Below are positions 40,077 through 51,262 of a DNA stretch of 64,000 nucleotides, one piece after another. The notes beneath the pieces are model-generated. The model did not search any database. It was not told where the DNA came from and was given only the letters and a program-made list of their open reading frames with translations. The translations under genes and the position numbers were made by a program. This DNA comes from Saccharothrix saharensis (GTDB lineage Bacteria; Actinomycetota; Actinomycetes; Mycobacteriales; Pseudonocardiaceae), in contig NZ_VFPP01000001.1 in assembly GCF_006716745.1 (NCBI RefSeq), positions 3,844,001 through 3,908,000 of the forward strand. The letters are read 5' to 3'. Position 1 is the stretch's first letter, and every line of letters begins with the position of its first letter.

Positions 40077-42592
40077 CGGGATACCTCCACCTGGCTGACG
40101 CTCACCTGGCTGACACTGGGAACACCCAACAGGACCGGCACCTTCTGGCCGCGCTCCTCCCGGAACGAGATGGTCGGGTCGGGCGTGCCGGGCGCGTTGA
40201 CGAACGAGGTGAAGCGGGACAGCTTCTCGGGGTCCTCCAGCACGCCGCGCCACTCGTCGGCGTAGTTGTCCACGTGCTTGGCCATCGCCGCTTCCAGGTC
40301 GGCGCAGATGCCGAGGCTGTCGTGGACGATGACGTCGCGCAGGTGGTCCAGCCCGCCTTCCAGCGACTCGATCCAGGTCGAGGTGCGCTGCAACCGGTCC
40401 GCGGTGCGGATGTAGAACATCAGGAACCGGTCGATCAGCTTGATCAGCGTCTCCGTGTCCACGTCGGACGCGATGAGGTCGGCGTGGCGCGGGGTGAAGC
40501 CGCCGTTGCCGCCGACGTAGAGGTTCCAGCCGTTCTCGGTCGCGATGATGCCGAAGTCCTTGCCGCGCGCCTCGGCGCACTCGCGCGCGCAGCCGGACAC
40601 GGCCGACTTGAGCTTGTGCGGCGACCGCAGGCCGCGGTAGCGCAGTTCCAGCTCGATCGCCAGCGACACCGAGTCCTGCACGCCGTAGCGGCACCACGTG
40701 GTGCCGACGCACGACTTCACCGTGCGCAGCGCCTTGCCGTAGGCGTGCCCGGACTCGAACCCGGCGTCCACCAGGCGCTTCCAGATCTGCGGCAGCTGGT
40801 CGACGGTCGCGCCGAACAGGTCGATCCGCTGCCCGCCGGTGATCTTGGTGTAGAGGCCGAAGTCGCGGGCGACCTCGCCGATGACGATCAGCTTCTCCGG
40901 CGTGATCTCGCCGCCGGGGATGCGCGGCACGACCGAGTAGGTGCCGTTGCGCTGCATGTTGGCCAGGAAGCGGTCGTTGGTGTCCTGGAGGGTGGCCTGC
41001 TCGCCCTCCAGCACGTGCCCGTTGTCCAGGGACGCGAGGATCGAGGCGACGGCGGGCTTGCAGATGTCGCAGCCGGAGCCGCGGCCGTGCCGGGAGATCA
41101 GCTCGGAGAACGTGGCGATGCCGGTGGAGCGGACGATCTCGAACAGGTCGGCGCGCGAGTGGTCGAAGTGCTCGCACAGCGCGCGGGACTGCTCGATGCC
41201 GCACTCGGACAGCAGCTTCTTCAGCATCGGCACGCACGAGCCGCAGCCGGTGCCCGCCTTCGTGCAGGCCTTGATGCCCGGCACGTCGACGGCCTCGCCG
41301 GAGTCGACCACGTCCACGATGTGCTGCTTGGTGACCGCGTGGCACGAGCACACCTGGGCGTCGTGCGGCAGGGTCAGCTCGACGCCGCCCTCCGGCCCGA
41401 TCAGCGCCACCGGGTCGCCGGGCACGGGCCGGCCGACCAGGGGTCGCAGCGACGTGTACTTGGACGCGTCGCCGACCAGGATGCCGCCGAGCAGGGTCTT
41501 CGCGTCGTCGGACACCACGACCTTGGCGTAGGTGCCGGCCACGGCGTCGTTGACGACGACCTCCAGCGCGCCGTCCTGCTTGGCGTGCGCGTCGCCGAAC
41601 GAGGCCACGTCCACGCCGAGGAGCTTGAGCTTGGTGGACATGTCGGCGCCGGGGAACTCGGCCGAGCCGCCGAGCAGCCGGTCGGCCACCACCTCGGCCA
41701 TGGAGTAGCCGGGCGCGACCAGGCCGTAGACCACGCCGTCGAGGTTGGCGCACTCGCCGATGGCGTAGATGTGCTCGTCGGAGGTGCGGCACGCCTTGTC
41801 GACGATGATGCCGCCGCGCTCGCCGACGGTCAGGCCGAACTCGCGGGCCAGCTCGTCGCGCGGCCGGATGCCCGCGGAGAACACCACGACGTCGAGGTCC
41901 AGCTCGACGCCGTTGGACAGCTTGGCGATGAGCCGCTCGCCGTCCTGCTCGATGGAGGACGCGGACGTGCCCGTGTGCACGGTCAGGTCCAGCTTCTCCA
42001 CCAGGCGCTTGAGCAGGCCGCCGCCGCCCTCGTCGACCTGCAGCGGCATCAGCCGCGGGCCCAGCTCGACCACGTGCGGCGAGATGCCCATGCCGCGCAG
42101 CGCGTTCGCCGCCTCCAGGCCGAGCAGGCCGCCGCCGAGCACCATGCCCGCGTGCCGGCCGGCGGCGCGCGCCGACTCGACCGTGGCGCGGATGCCGTCG
42201 AGGTCGTCGATGGTGCGGTAGACGTGGCACCCGGGCAGGTCGCGGCCGGGCACCGGTGGCACGAACGGCACCGAGCCGGTGGCCAGGACCAGCGCGTCGT
42301 AGGACCGCGCCCGGCCGCTGGAGGTGCGCACGACCTTGCGGTCGCGGTCGATGTGCACGACCTTGTCGTCCAGGTGCAGCTCGACGGCGTCGTCCGCGTG
42401 CGGCGCGAGGCTGAGCGACTCGGCGTCCCAGCCGTCCACGTAGGAGGAGAGCGCGACCCGGTCGTAGGCCGGACGGGTCTCCTCGGCGAACACGACGACC
42501 CGCCACTGGCCGGTGACGTCCTTCTCGCGGAGGGCCTCCACGAGCCGGTGACCGACCATGCCGTGACCGACCACCACCAGCGTTCGCGTCAT
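40073..42592 (-). CDS. nirB: Assimilatory nitrite reductase (NADH) large subunit NirB
   Basis: The 839-residue protein has an N-terminal FAD/NAD domain (VVVGHGMVGHRLVEAL), a BFD-type [2Fe-2S] domain (CSCHAVTKQH and CTKAGTGCGSC), a ferredoxin-like half domain and the siroheme/[4Fe-4S] motif (CVGTTWCRYG, then SGCARECAEA). It reduces nitrite to ammonium with NADH. ATG 42592 is preceded by gaaggga; a start ten codons upstream is possible but less likely. It heads the operon nirB-nirD-nnaR-cbiX. Confidence 0.95.
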   Translation of the reverse strand: MTRTLVVVGHGMVGHRLVEALREKDVTGQWRVVVFAEETRPAYDRVALSSYVDGWDAESLSLAPHADDAVELHLDDKVVHIDRDRKVVRTSSGRARSYDALVLATGSVPFVPPVPGRDLPGCHVYRTIDDLDGIRATVESARAAGRHAGMVLGGGLLGLEAANALRGMGISPHVVELGPRLMPLQVDEGGGGLLKRLVEKLDLTVHTGTSASSIEQDGERLIAKLSNGVELDLDVVVFSAGIRPRDELAREFGLTVGERGGIIVDKACRTSDEHIYAIGECANLDGVVYGLVAPGYSMAEVVADRLLGGSAEFPGADMSTKLKLLGVDVASFGDAHAKQDGALEVVVNDAVAGTYAKVVVSDDAKTLLGGILVGDASKYTSLRPLVGRPVPGDPVALIGPEGGVELTLPHDAQVCSCHAVTKQHIVDVVDSGEAVDVPGIKACTKAGTGCGSCVPMLKKLLSECGIEQSRALCEHFDHSRADLFEIVRSTGIATFSELISRHGRGSGCDICKPAVASILASLDNGHVLEGEQATLQDTNDRFLANMQRNGTYSVVPRIPGGEITPEKLIVIGEVARDFGLYTKITGGQRIDLFGATVDQLPQIWKRLVDAGFESGHAYGKALRTVKSCVGTTWCRYGVQDSVSLAIELELRYRGLRSPHKLKSAVSGCARECAEARGKDFGIIATENGWNLYVGGNGGFTPRHADLIASDVDTETLIKLIDRFLMFYIRTADRLQRTSTWIESLEGGLDHLRDVIVHDSLGICADLEAAMAKHVDNYADEWRGVLEDPEKLSRFTSFVNAPGTPDPTISFREERGQKVPVLLGVPSVSQVSVSQVEVSR

Positions 42593-42711
42593 GGGACCAA
42601 TCCCTTCTTCTGCCCAGGTCAATGCTCACCGGGCACCGTGTCGTGCCAAGGTCGCGAATGTTGCGCAGGCGTTAAAGGAGCCTCACGCCGCACTTCAGAG
42701 GGTTGTGTGGG

Positions 42712-44064
42712 TCACACGCCGGCGTAGGCGAGGCTCGGCACGCGCGCGAACACGCGCCGCCGCATGTAGAACCACCACGTGGTGGCCATGCACAGGCCGT
42801 AGAAGACCAGGAACGCGGTGAGCGCGGGCGCCAGGGTCTTGCTGCCCTCGAGCGAGAACTTGAACACCAGGTTCACCAGCACGCCGCCGAACGCGCCGAC
42901 CGCGCCCGCGATGCCGACCACGGCCGCGGCCTGCCGCTTGGCCGACCGGAGGTCGTCGGTCTGCGCGGCGAAGATGGCCGGGATCATCCGGTAGGTCGAG
43001 CCGTTGCCGACGCCGGCCAGCACGAACAGCGCGATGAACGAGCCGAAGAACAGCGCGAAGCTGCGGACCTCGATGCTGACCAGCAGGCTGACCGTGCCGA
43101 CGGCCAGGCCGAGGAACACGGCCATGGAGATCCGCGCGCCGCCGAACCGGTCGGCGAGCCACCCGCCGAACGGCCTGCTCACCGAGCCGATGAGGGCGCC
43201 GAGGAAGGCCAGCCCGACGAAGCTCTTGTAGTCCACGAAGCTGAGCTTGATCAGCGACGGGAACGCGAACGAGAAGCCGATGAACGAGCCGAACGTGCCG
43301 ATGTAGAGGAACGACATCACCCACGTGTGCTTGTTCGACATCGCCTTCTTGTACGACGAGCCGTCCGGCTTGGCCTGGGCGAGGCTGTCCATGAGGAACC
43401 ACGAGCACACCGACGAGACGATGATGAACGGCATCCAGAACAGCGCCGCGTAGGCCAGGTTGATGCCCGTGCCCAGGGAGATGACGATCGGCACGACGAG
43501 CTGCACCATGGCCACGCCGAGGTTGCCGCCGGCGGCGTTGAGACCGAGCGCCAGGCCCTTCTTCCCCTCGGGGTAGAAGAACGAGATGTTGGCCATGGAG
43601 GACGAGAAGTTGCCACCCCCGAAGCCCATCGCGGCGGACGTGAGCAGGAAGAACCAGTACGGGGTGCCCGGGTTCGACACCGCGACCGCCAGCATCGTGG
43701 TGGGGATCAGCAGCAGGCCGGCGCTGATCGTGGTCCACGCCCGCCCGCCGAACCTGGGCACCGCGAACGTGTAGGGGATGCGCAGCACCGCGCCGACCAG
43801 GTTGGGCACGATCAGCAGCCAGAACGTCTGGCCGACGCTGAAGCTGAAGCCCACCGACCCCAGGCTCACGACGACGATGCTCATCAGGCTCCACACGGTG
43901 AAGCCCAGGTTCTCCGCCAGGATGGAGAAGAACAGGTTCTTGCGGGCGATCCTCTTGCCGGTCGCCTCCCAGAACGACGGGTCTTCCGGCTCCCAGTGCT
44001 CGATCCACCGACCACCGCGCTTCGCCTGAGGCGCAACGCTCTTGGTCTCCACAACCGTGCTCAT
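42712..44064 (-). CDS. NarK/NasA-type nitrate/nitrite MFS transporter
   Basis: The 450-residue protein has twelve predicted membrane helices and the nitrate signatures GFGGGNFSSSMANISFFYP and AGVGNGSTYRMIP. It brings nitrate into the cell for the assimilatory reductase. ATG 44064 has a gggaggg ribosome site. It is flanked by nirB downstream and the reductase genes upstream, all on the same strand. A shared 19-bp motif lies 39-57 bp before its start. Confidence 0.93.
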   Translation of the reverse strand: MSTVVETKSVAPQAKRGGRWIEHWEPEDPSFWEATGKRIARKNLFFSILAENLGFTVWSLMSIVVVSLGSVGFSFSVGQTFWLLIVPNLVGAVLRIPYTFAVPRFGGRAWTTISAGLLLIPTTMLAVAVSNPGTPYWFFLLTSAAMGFGGGNFSSSMANISFFYPEGKKGLALGLNAAGGNLGVAMVQLVVPIVISLGTGINLAYAALFWMPFIIVSSVCSWFLMDSLAQAKPDGSSYKKAMSNKHTWVMSFLYIGTFGSFIGFSFAFPSLIKLSFVDYKSFVGLAFLGALIGSVSRPFGGWLADRFGGARISMAVFLGLAVGTVSLLVSIEVRSFALFFGSFIALFVLAGVGNGSTYRMIPAIFAAQTDDLRSAKRQAAAVVGIAGAVGAFGGVLVNLVFKFSLEGSKTLAPALTAFLVFYGLCMATTWWFYMRRRVFARVPSLAYAGV

Positions 44065-44085
44065 CGAACCCTCCCGAACACCGTT

Positions 44086-44100
44086 TTCCCGTTGCGGGAA
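44086..44100. promoter_or_regulatory. Inverted repeat upstream of narK-like gene
   Basis: TTCCCG-TTG-CGGGAA is a perfect 6-bp inverted repeat located 22-36 bp before the transporter start. It may be an operator; no regulator can be assigned. Confidence 0.35.
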
Positions 44101-44102
44101 CC

Positions 44103-44121
44103 GTAAGAACGGCCCGTTACC
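44103..44121 (+). promoter_or_regulatory. Nitrate-regulon motif copy upstream of narK-like gene
   Basis: This 19-bp site matches 47657-47675, upstream of nitrate reductase, at 14 of 19 positions (GTAAGAA, four to six variable bases, GTTA). A weaker relative with the GTTAA half lies upstream of nirB near 42658-42678. The two best copies precede the two nitrate operon starts, so NnaR or GlnR binding is a reasonable inference. Confidence 0.5.
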
Positions 44122-44164
44122 CCGACGTTCGGACAGGTGTCGTCGGCGGCAACTCCCGCGCACA

Positions 44165-45603
44165 TCAAGCGGATTGCGGCTGTGAGGCGGCGAGCCAGTC
44201 GACGATGCCGCACACCGCGTCCTTGCAGCCGCCGCAGCCCGTGCCGGCGCGCGTGACCTCGGCGATCGAGGACAGCGTCGTCGCACCCGCCCGCCAGGCG
44301 CCGACGAGCTGGCCCTTGCTGACCGTGTTGCACCGGCACACCACCGCGGCCGCGGGCAGGTCGGCCGGGCTGGCCACGTTCTCGGCGGGCAGCGCGCGGC
44401 CCAGCAGCAGCGCGAGCCGGTCGGTCGGCGCGGGCAGGCCGCGGTCGTACAGCTGGGTGATGGCCGCCGCCGCGTCCGGCGCGCCGAGCACGATCGCGCC
44501 GGTGACCCGGTCGTCGCGCAGCACGAGCTTGGCGTACCGGCCGCGCGCCGGGTCCTGGAAGCACAGCACCTCGTCGTCGGCCGAGTCGACGTCCACGTGC
44601 ACGTCGCCGAGCGCGGCGAGGTCGACGTCGCGCGCCTTGAGCCTGGTCACGACGGTGGTGCCGGCGTAGCGGGCGGCGGGCGCGACGCCGGTGAGCCGGT
44701 CGGCGAGCACCGCGGCCTGCTCCCACGCGGGCTGCACCAGGCCGGACACCGTGCCGACGTGCTGGGCGCAGTCGCCGATGGCGTGCACCCTGGGATCGCT
44801 GGTGCGCAGCGCGTCGTCCACGAGGATGCCGCGGTCGACGTCGAGCCCCGCCTCGTCGGCGAGGCTCGTCTCCGCGCGCACGCCCGCCGAGACGACGACC
44901 AGGTCCGCGGGGACGTGCGTGCCGTCGTTCAGCTCCAGGCCCTCGCCGGGCGTGTACCCCGTGGCCAGCGCGCCGAGCCGGAACTCGATGCCCAGGCCCT
45001 GCAACGTGGTCGCGAGCACCCGGCCCGCGCCCGCGTCGAGCTGCCGTTCCATCAGGTGCCCGACCGGGTGCACCACGGTGACCAGGCAGCCCCGGCCGGC
45101 CAGGCCGCGCGCGGCCTCCAGGCCGAGCAGCCCGCCGCCGAGCACCGCGACCGGCGTGCCCGGCGAGGCCTTCGCCACGATCCGGGCGCAGTCGTCCAGG
45201 GAGCGGAACGCCACCGCGCCGGGCGCCAGCTCGCCGTTGCCGTCGAGCAGGCCGGGCGTCGGCGGCACCCACGAGCGCGCGCCCGTGGCCAGCACCAACG
45301 AGTCGTAGGGAACCTCGGTGTCGCCGACGTGCACCACCCGGCGGGTCCGGTCGATCTTGGTGACCCCGCCGCCCAGCCGCAGGTCGACGTGGTGCTCGGC
45401 GGCCCAGTCGGTGTCGTGCAGCCGCACCGCCTCGGGCGTGAGCGACCCCGCCACCACGCTGGACAACAGCACCCGGTTGTAGGCGTGGTGCGCCTCGTCG
45501 CCCAGCACCGTCACCGACACCCGCTCCGCCTTCGGGTCGCGGCGGCGGATCTCGTCGGCCAGCCGGGCGCCGGCCATGCCGTAGCCCACGATGACAACGT
45601 TCC

Positions 45604-45607
<4 letters not shown>
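44165..45607 (-). CDS. FAD-dependent reductase with BFD [2Fe-2S] domain, nitrate reductase partner (NasB-like)
   Basis: The 480-residue flavoprotein has FAD-binding VVIVGYGMAGARLADEI, a second dinucleotide motif VAVLGGGLLGLEAARGLA, an IGDCAQH motif and a C-terminal BFD [2Fe-2S] domain (CRCNTVSKGQ, GTGCGGCK). It resembles the N-terminal half of NirB and probably passes electrons from NAD(P)H to the nitrate reductase whose stop it overlaps (TGATG). ATG 45607 is used. Confidence 0.9.
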
Positions 45608-47646
<2,039 letters not shown>

Positions 47647-47656
47647 GAGCCCGACG

Positions 47657-47675
47657 GTAAGAAGCGGCTGTTAAC
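47657..47675 (+). promoter_or_regulatory. Nitrate-regulon motif copy upstream of nitrate reductase
   Basis: This site matches 44103-44121 at 14 of 19 positions and lies 11-29 bp upstream of the nitrate reductase start. Such a close position implies a very short leader or an overlap with the core promoter. Confidence 0.5.
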
Positions 47676-47741
47676 GGCAGGACGTGGAATGTTTCGTCCA
47701 CGCGAACTTCACAGCTCAGGGCCCGTGCGGCGGAGGTGAGT

Positions 47742-48536
47742 TCACAGCAGGTCGACGACGAGCGCCACCGTCCGCTCCAGTCCCGCGAGAGATTGTCTGC
47801 TCGAACGGGGGTGCAGGGCGTGGACAGCGAGCCGGAACAGGGTGGCTCGCAGGAGGATTTGCGGCCACTCGTCCAGGTGCGCCCAGCGCTGGAGCAGGCC
47901 GTGATCCGCGCCACCCCAGGACAGCGCGTCCACCACGACGACCGCCGCCCCGTACGGCGCGGGCCGCCAGTAGGCGACGAAGTCGATGATCGCCGGGGCC
48001 GCGTCGCCCGCGAACAGCACCGTGCCGAACAGGTCGCCGTGGACCACCTGGGGCTTGAGCGTGACGGGCTTGCGGTGGGCGGCGGCGCCGTCGAACAACC
48101 GACCGCCCAGGTCCGGGTCGAGGTCGGCCTTCTCCTCGTCCCACGCGCAGCGGTCGGCGGTGGCGAACAGGTCGGTGCGGGCGTCCAGGAAGCGGGGCCT
48201 GGGCAGGTCGGCGGTCGCCCGGTGGAGCTTGACCGCCACGTCCACGACCTCGTCGTGCCTCGGCTCGGCCCGGCCGGAGAGGTACTTGGTCGCCGCCCAC
48301 CCGCCGACGACGTACCGGCCGTCGGTGGAGCGCAGGGGCCGGGCGACGCGCAGGTGCTCGACGTCGAGCACGTCGAGGGTCTTGGCGACCCAGGTGGCCT
48401 CGGCCGGCTTGCCCGCGGGCCGGATGGCCGCGTCACCGCACCGCCACACCGGGCCGCCGTCGATCAGCTCCGGCTCGGCGTCGCGCGCGCCGAACGCGGC
48501 GCGCACGTGCGACGGCGGTGGCTCCGGAGTGGTCAC
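47742..48536 (-). CDS. TIGR02569-like actinobacterial protein, aminoglycoside phosphotransferase fold
   Basis: The 264-residue protein has an APH-type active site (VVHGDLFGTVLFAGDAAPAIIDFVAY), in which His-Gly-Asp and the later Asp fit the kinase Brenner and metal motifs. Actinobacterial TIGR02569 proteins sit next to moeZ, as here and as Rv3205c by recall. Substrate is unknown. I start at GTG 48536, which has TAGCGT 7 nt upstream and may be leaderless. Confidence 0.75.
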   Translation of the reverse strand: MTTPEPPPSHVRAAFGARDAEPELIDGGPVWRCGDAAIRPAGKPAEATWVAKTLDVLDVEHLRVARPLRSTDGRYVVGGWAATKYLSGRAEPRHDEVVDVAVKLHRATADLPRPRFLDARTDLFATADRCAWDEEKADLDPDLGGRLFDGAAAHRKPVTLKPQVVHGDLFGTVLFAGDAAPAIIDFVAYWRPAPYGAAVVVVDALSWGGADHGLLQRWAHLDEWPQILLRATLFRLAVHALHPRSSRQSLAGLERTVALVVDLL

Positions 48537-48844
48537 GGCCGGCACGCTACCTGCACCGGGCCTTCGGTTGGTGGACCTGAGGGGTTCGAACACGTGGTGT
48601 CCACGCATTCGGCCTAACCGCATTATTGCGGTCTCAGGGGGAACGTGCTGGACGTGACGCGGAACACGTCGCCGTGCGCGGGCCCCGGACGGCCGGGGTC
48701 GTGGAGGTTCACCCGGCAGGGTCGGCCGGATGCCGTCGGTGAGCACGCGCCACCCGGTCCACGCGATCGACCGCGTCCCGCCGCGCCGCCCGGCCCTGCC
48801 GGGGACCGTGGTGTGAGCGGCTCCGGGTGACCCCGCACGACCAA
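48537..48844. other. Intergenic region
   Basis: No gene is supported. It holds the leaderless-type -10 (TAGCGT on the minus strand, 48544-48549) of the phosphotransferase-like gene and a small inverted repeat ACCGCA-ttat-TGCGGT (48617-48632). A short plus-strand frame from 48645 has a gggggaac sequence before it but no protein-like content. Confidence 0.5.
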
Positions 48845-48876
48845 GAACAGGGGCCCCTGGGCGGGGACCCCTGTTC
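48845..48876 (-). terminator. Hairpin terminator after moeZ
   Basis: Arms GAACAGGGG and CCCCTGTTC pair perfectly, and the stem continues past one mismatch through three or four G-C pairs. It lies 22 bp beyond the moeZ stop. There is no U-run, as is common in high-GC actinobacteria. Confidence 0.75.
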
Positions 48877-48898
48877 GGCGTCGTCGGTCAGGTGCTGG

Positions 48899-50071
48899 TC
48901 AGTAGGTCGGCAACGAGGGGTCGACCTCGCGGGCCCAGGCGAGCACGCCGCCGCCCACGTGCACGGCGTCCTTGAAGCCGGCCTGGTGCAGCACGGCCAG
49001 CGCCTCGGCCGAGCGGGCGCCCGACTTGCAGTGCAGGACGACCTGCTTGTCCTGCGGCAGCTCGGCGAACGCCTCGCCGGACAGGATCCGGTCCTTCGGG
49101 ATCAGCACCGAGCCCGGGATCTTCACGATCTCGTACTCGTGCGGCTCGCGGACGTCCACCAGCAGGAAGTCCTCGCCGCTGTCCTGCTTCTGCTTCAGCT
49201 CCAGCGGCGTGATCGTGTTGCCCGCCGCGGCCTGCTGGGCGTCGTCGGACACCACGCCGCAGAACGCCTCGTAGTCGATCAGCTCGGTGATCTTCGGGCT
49301 CTCCGGGTCCTTGCGGATCTTGATGGTCCGGTAGGACATCTCCAGGGCGTCGTAGACCATGAGCCGGCCGAGCAGCGGGTCGCCGATGCCGGTCAGCAGC
49401 TTGATCGCCTCGGTCACCATGATCGAGCCGATCGACGCGCACAGCACGCCCAGCACCCCGCCCTCGGCGCACGACGGCACCATGCCGGGCGGCGGCGGCT
49501 CGGGGTAGAGGTCGCGGTAGTTCAGGCCCTGGCCGTTCGGCGCGTCCTCCCAGAAGACGCTGACCTGGCCCTCGAACCGGAAGATCGAACCCCACACGTA
49601 CGGCTTGCCCAGCAGCACGGCCGCGTCGTTGACCAGGTACCGGGTGGCGAAGTTGTCCGTGCCGTCCAGGATCAGGTCGTAGTCGCGGAAGATGTCGAGC
49701 GCGTTCTCCGAGTTCAGGTGGGTCTGGTGCAGCACCACCTTCACGAACGGGTTGATCTCGGCCACCGAGTCCCGCGCCGACTCCGCCTTCGGCTTGCCGA
49801 TGTCGGACTGGCCGTGGATGACCTGCCGCTGGAGGTTCGACTCGTCGACGATGTCGAAGTCGATCACGCCCAGCGTGCCGACGCCCGCCGCCGCCAGGTA
49901 GAGCAGGGCCGGGCTGCCCAGCCCGCCGGCTCCGACGACCAGGACCTTCGCGTTCTTCAGCCGCTTCTGCCCGTCGACCCCGACATCCGGGATGATCAGG
50001 TGGCGGCTGTAGCGCGCTACTTCTTCCTTGGTCAGCTCCGCTGCGGGCTCCACGAGCGGCGGAAGCGCCAT
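48899..50071 (-). CDS. moeZ: Adenylyltransferase/sulfurtransferase MoeZ
   Basis: The 390-residue protein joins a ThiF/MoeB adenylation domain (VLVVGAGGLGSPALLYLAAAG, QRQVIHGQSDIG, DGTDNFATRYLVND) to a C-terminal rhodanese domain (VDVREPHEYEI, catalytic Cys in LHCKSGARS). MoeZ activates C-terminal Gly-Gly sulfur carriers with AMP and transfers sulfur, serving molybdopterin and other thio-cofactor pathways. ATG 50071 is used. It is placed as Rv3206c in M. tuberculosis, and it can support the nitrate reductase cofactor made next door. Confidence 0.94.
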   Translation of the reverse strand: MALPPLVEPAAELTKEEVARYSRHLIIPDVGVDGQKRLKNAKVLVVGAGGLGSPALLYLAAAGVGTLGVIDFDIVDESNLQRQVIHGQSDIGKPKAESARDSVAEINPFVKVVLHQTHLNSENALDIFRDYDLILDGTDNFATRYLVNDAAVLLGKPYVWGSIFRFEGQVSVFWEDAPNGQGLNYRDLYPEPPPPGMVPSCAEGGVLGVLCASIGSIMVTEAIKLLTGIGDPLLGRLMVYDALEMSYRTIKIRKDPESPKITELIDYEAFCGVVSDDAQQAAAGNTITPLELKQKQDSGEDFLLVDVREPHEYEIVKIPGSVLIPKDRILSGEAFAELPQDKQVVLHCKSGARSAEALAVLHQAGFKDAVHVGGGVLAWAREVDPSLPTY

Positions 50072-50172
50072 CTGAGTCCTCCTCGACGAAACATGTCCTG
50101 TACCGACGGACAACACCAGCCTGCCCGTCCGTCTTCCCGGATGGGAAGTCGTCCCAAGGCGCGGGACGGCTG

Positions 50173-51207
50173 TTACTGCGGTGCGACCGGGAACGGGTTG
50201 GGCGTGCAGACCAGGCCGTTCGCCTCCACGGCGTAGCGGTTGGAGGAGTCGACCGAGTTCAGCTGGGCGACGTAGTCGTTGGCCACCCCGAACGACTGCT
50301 GCATCATCACCGGCGCGGCCTTGCCGTTCTCCTTGCAGCCCTCGTGCGGGTTGCGCAGCACGTGACCGACCTCGTGGTTGATCGCGTAGGTCCGGTAGGC
50401 GCTGATGTCGTTGCCGTAGACCTTCGCGCCGCGCACCCACCGGGCGGCGTTGATGACGACCCGCTTGGTCCCCGAGTGCCAGCACGACGACTCGAACTGG
50501 ATCTGGAAGCCGCACAGGGCGTGCGTGGTGCCGGTGGTGGTCAAGCTCACGACGAAGTCGACCGGTTCGCCCTCGACGCGCTGCATGGACGCCTGGCCCG
50601 TGCCGATCCAGCTGCGCGGGTCGGCCAGGATGCCGTCGACCGTGCGGGCGAACGCGTCCCGGTCGCCGTTGTAGTCCGCCGGCTCGACGCCGTCCTCGAC
50701 GGCGATCTGGTAGCGGTACAGCTTGCCGCCGCTGCCGACCTGCGGGGTGGTGCCCGGGATCACGGCGAACGTGCCCGCGCCCTGCTCGGAGAACTTCGGC
50801 CCGTCCGGGAGCTGCGCGGTCGGGAAGTTCTTCAGGTCGATGTCGGCCGGCGGCTTCTCGGTCGCCTCGGGCGGCCCGGCGGAGGTCGTCGTCGACTGCG
50901 CGATGGCCGGCTGACCGGTGCCCGGGTCGCCGCCCGCGCCGGTCGACGGCGCGGCCGTGTCCAGCACGACCAGGGCCGTGAGCACGAGCAGGACGGGGAT
51001 GGCGTAGATCCGCCAGCCGTAGCCCGCGACCAGGCCCTTCACGCCCCGACGGCGCTTGCGCCGCCGCCGACCGGTCGGTTCCCAGGACGCGGCCAGCGGC
51101 TCGGCGCCGGTGCGGCGCGTGCCGCGGCGGTAGCGGTCTTCGGACAGCGACGGCCGGTCATCGGCGGACGGCGGCGTGTCACGCGCGCCCTGCGACGTCC
51201 GGTTCAC
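50173..51207 (-). CDS. DUF3152 membrane-anchored putative zinc protease
   Basis: The 344-residue protein has a basic cytoplasmic N terminus, one transmembrane helix (IYAIPVLLVLTALVVLDTAA) and an outer DUF3152 domain with the metallopeptidase-like motif NHEVGHVLRNPHEGC (His278, Glu279, His282, with the later His a possible third ligand). The family is actinobacterial and its substrate is unknown. GTG 51207 is chosen; the frame upstream is not family-like. It sits next to moeZ, as Rv3207c does. Confidence 0.88.
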   Translation of the reverse strand: MNRTSQGARDTPPSADDRPSLSEDRYRRGTRRTGAEPLAASWEPTGRRRRKRRRGVKGLVAGYGWRIYAIPVLLVLTALVVLDTAAPSTGAGGDPGTGQPAIAQSTTTSAGPPEATEKPPADIDLKNFPTAQLPDGPKFSEQGAGTFAVIPGTTPQVGSGGKLYRYQIAVEDGVEPADYNGDRDAFARTVDGILADPRSWIGTGQASMQRVEGEPVDFVVSLTTTGTTHALCGFQIQFESSCWHSGTKRVVINAARWVRGAKVYGNDISAYRTYAINHEVGHVLRNPHEGCKENGKAAPVMMQQSFGVANDYVAQLNSVDSSNRYAVEANGLVCTPNPFPVAPQ

Positions 51208-51262
51208 GGCGACCAGGGTGCCACAACCGCACCCGGATGGCGGATTCCAGGTGACCTGTGCG

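Noticed and set aside
47657..47675. Classical GlnR box (gTnAC-n6-GnAAC)
   Set aside because: The half-sites do not fit the consensus spacing, so I report it only as a shared nitrate-regulon motif.
48580..48600. tRNA T-loop-like ggggttcgaacac
   Set aside because: No cloverleaf, anticodon stem or acceptor stem can be formed around it.
48645..48830. Small plus-strand frame with a gggggaac sequence before it
   Set aside because: Arg/Pro/Gly-rich composition, no family features, and located in a promoter/terminator interval.
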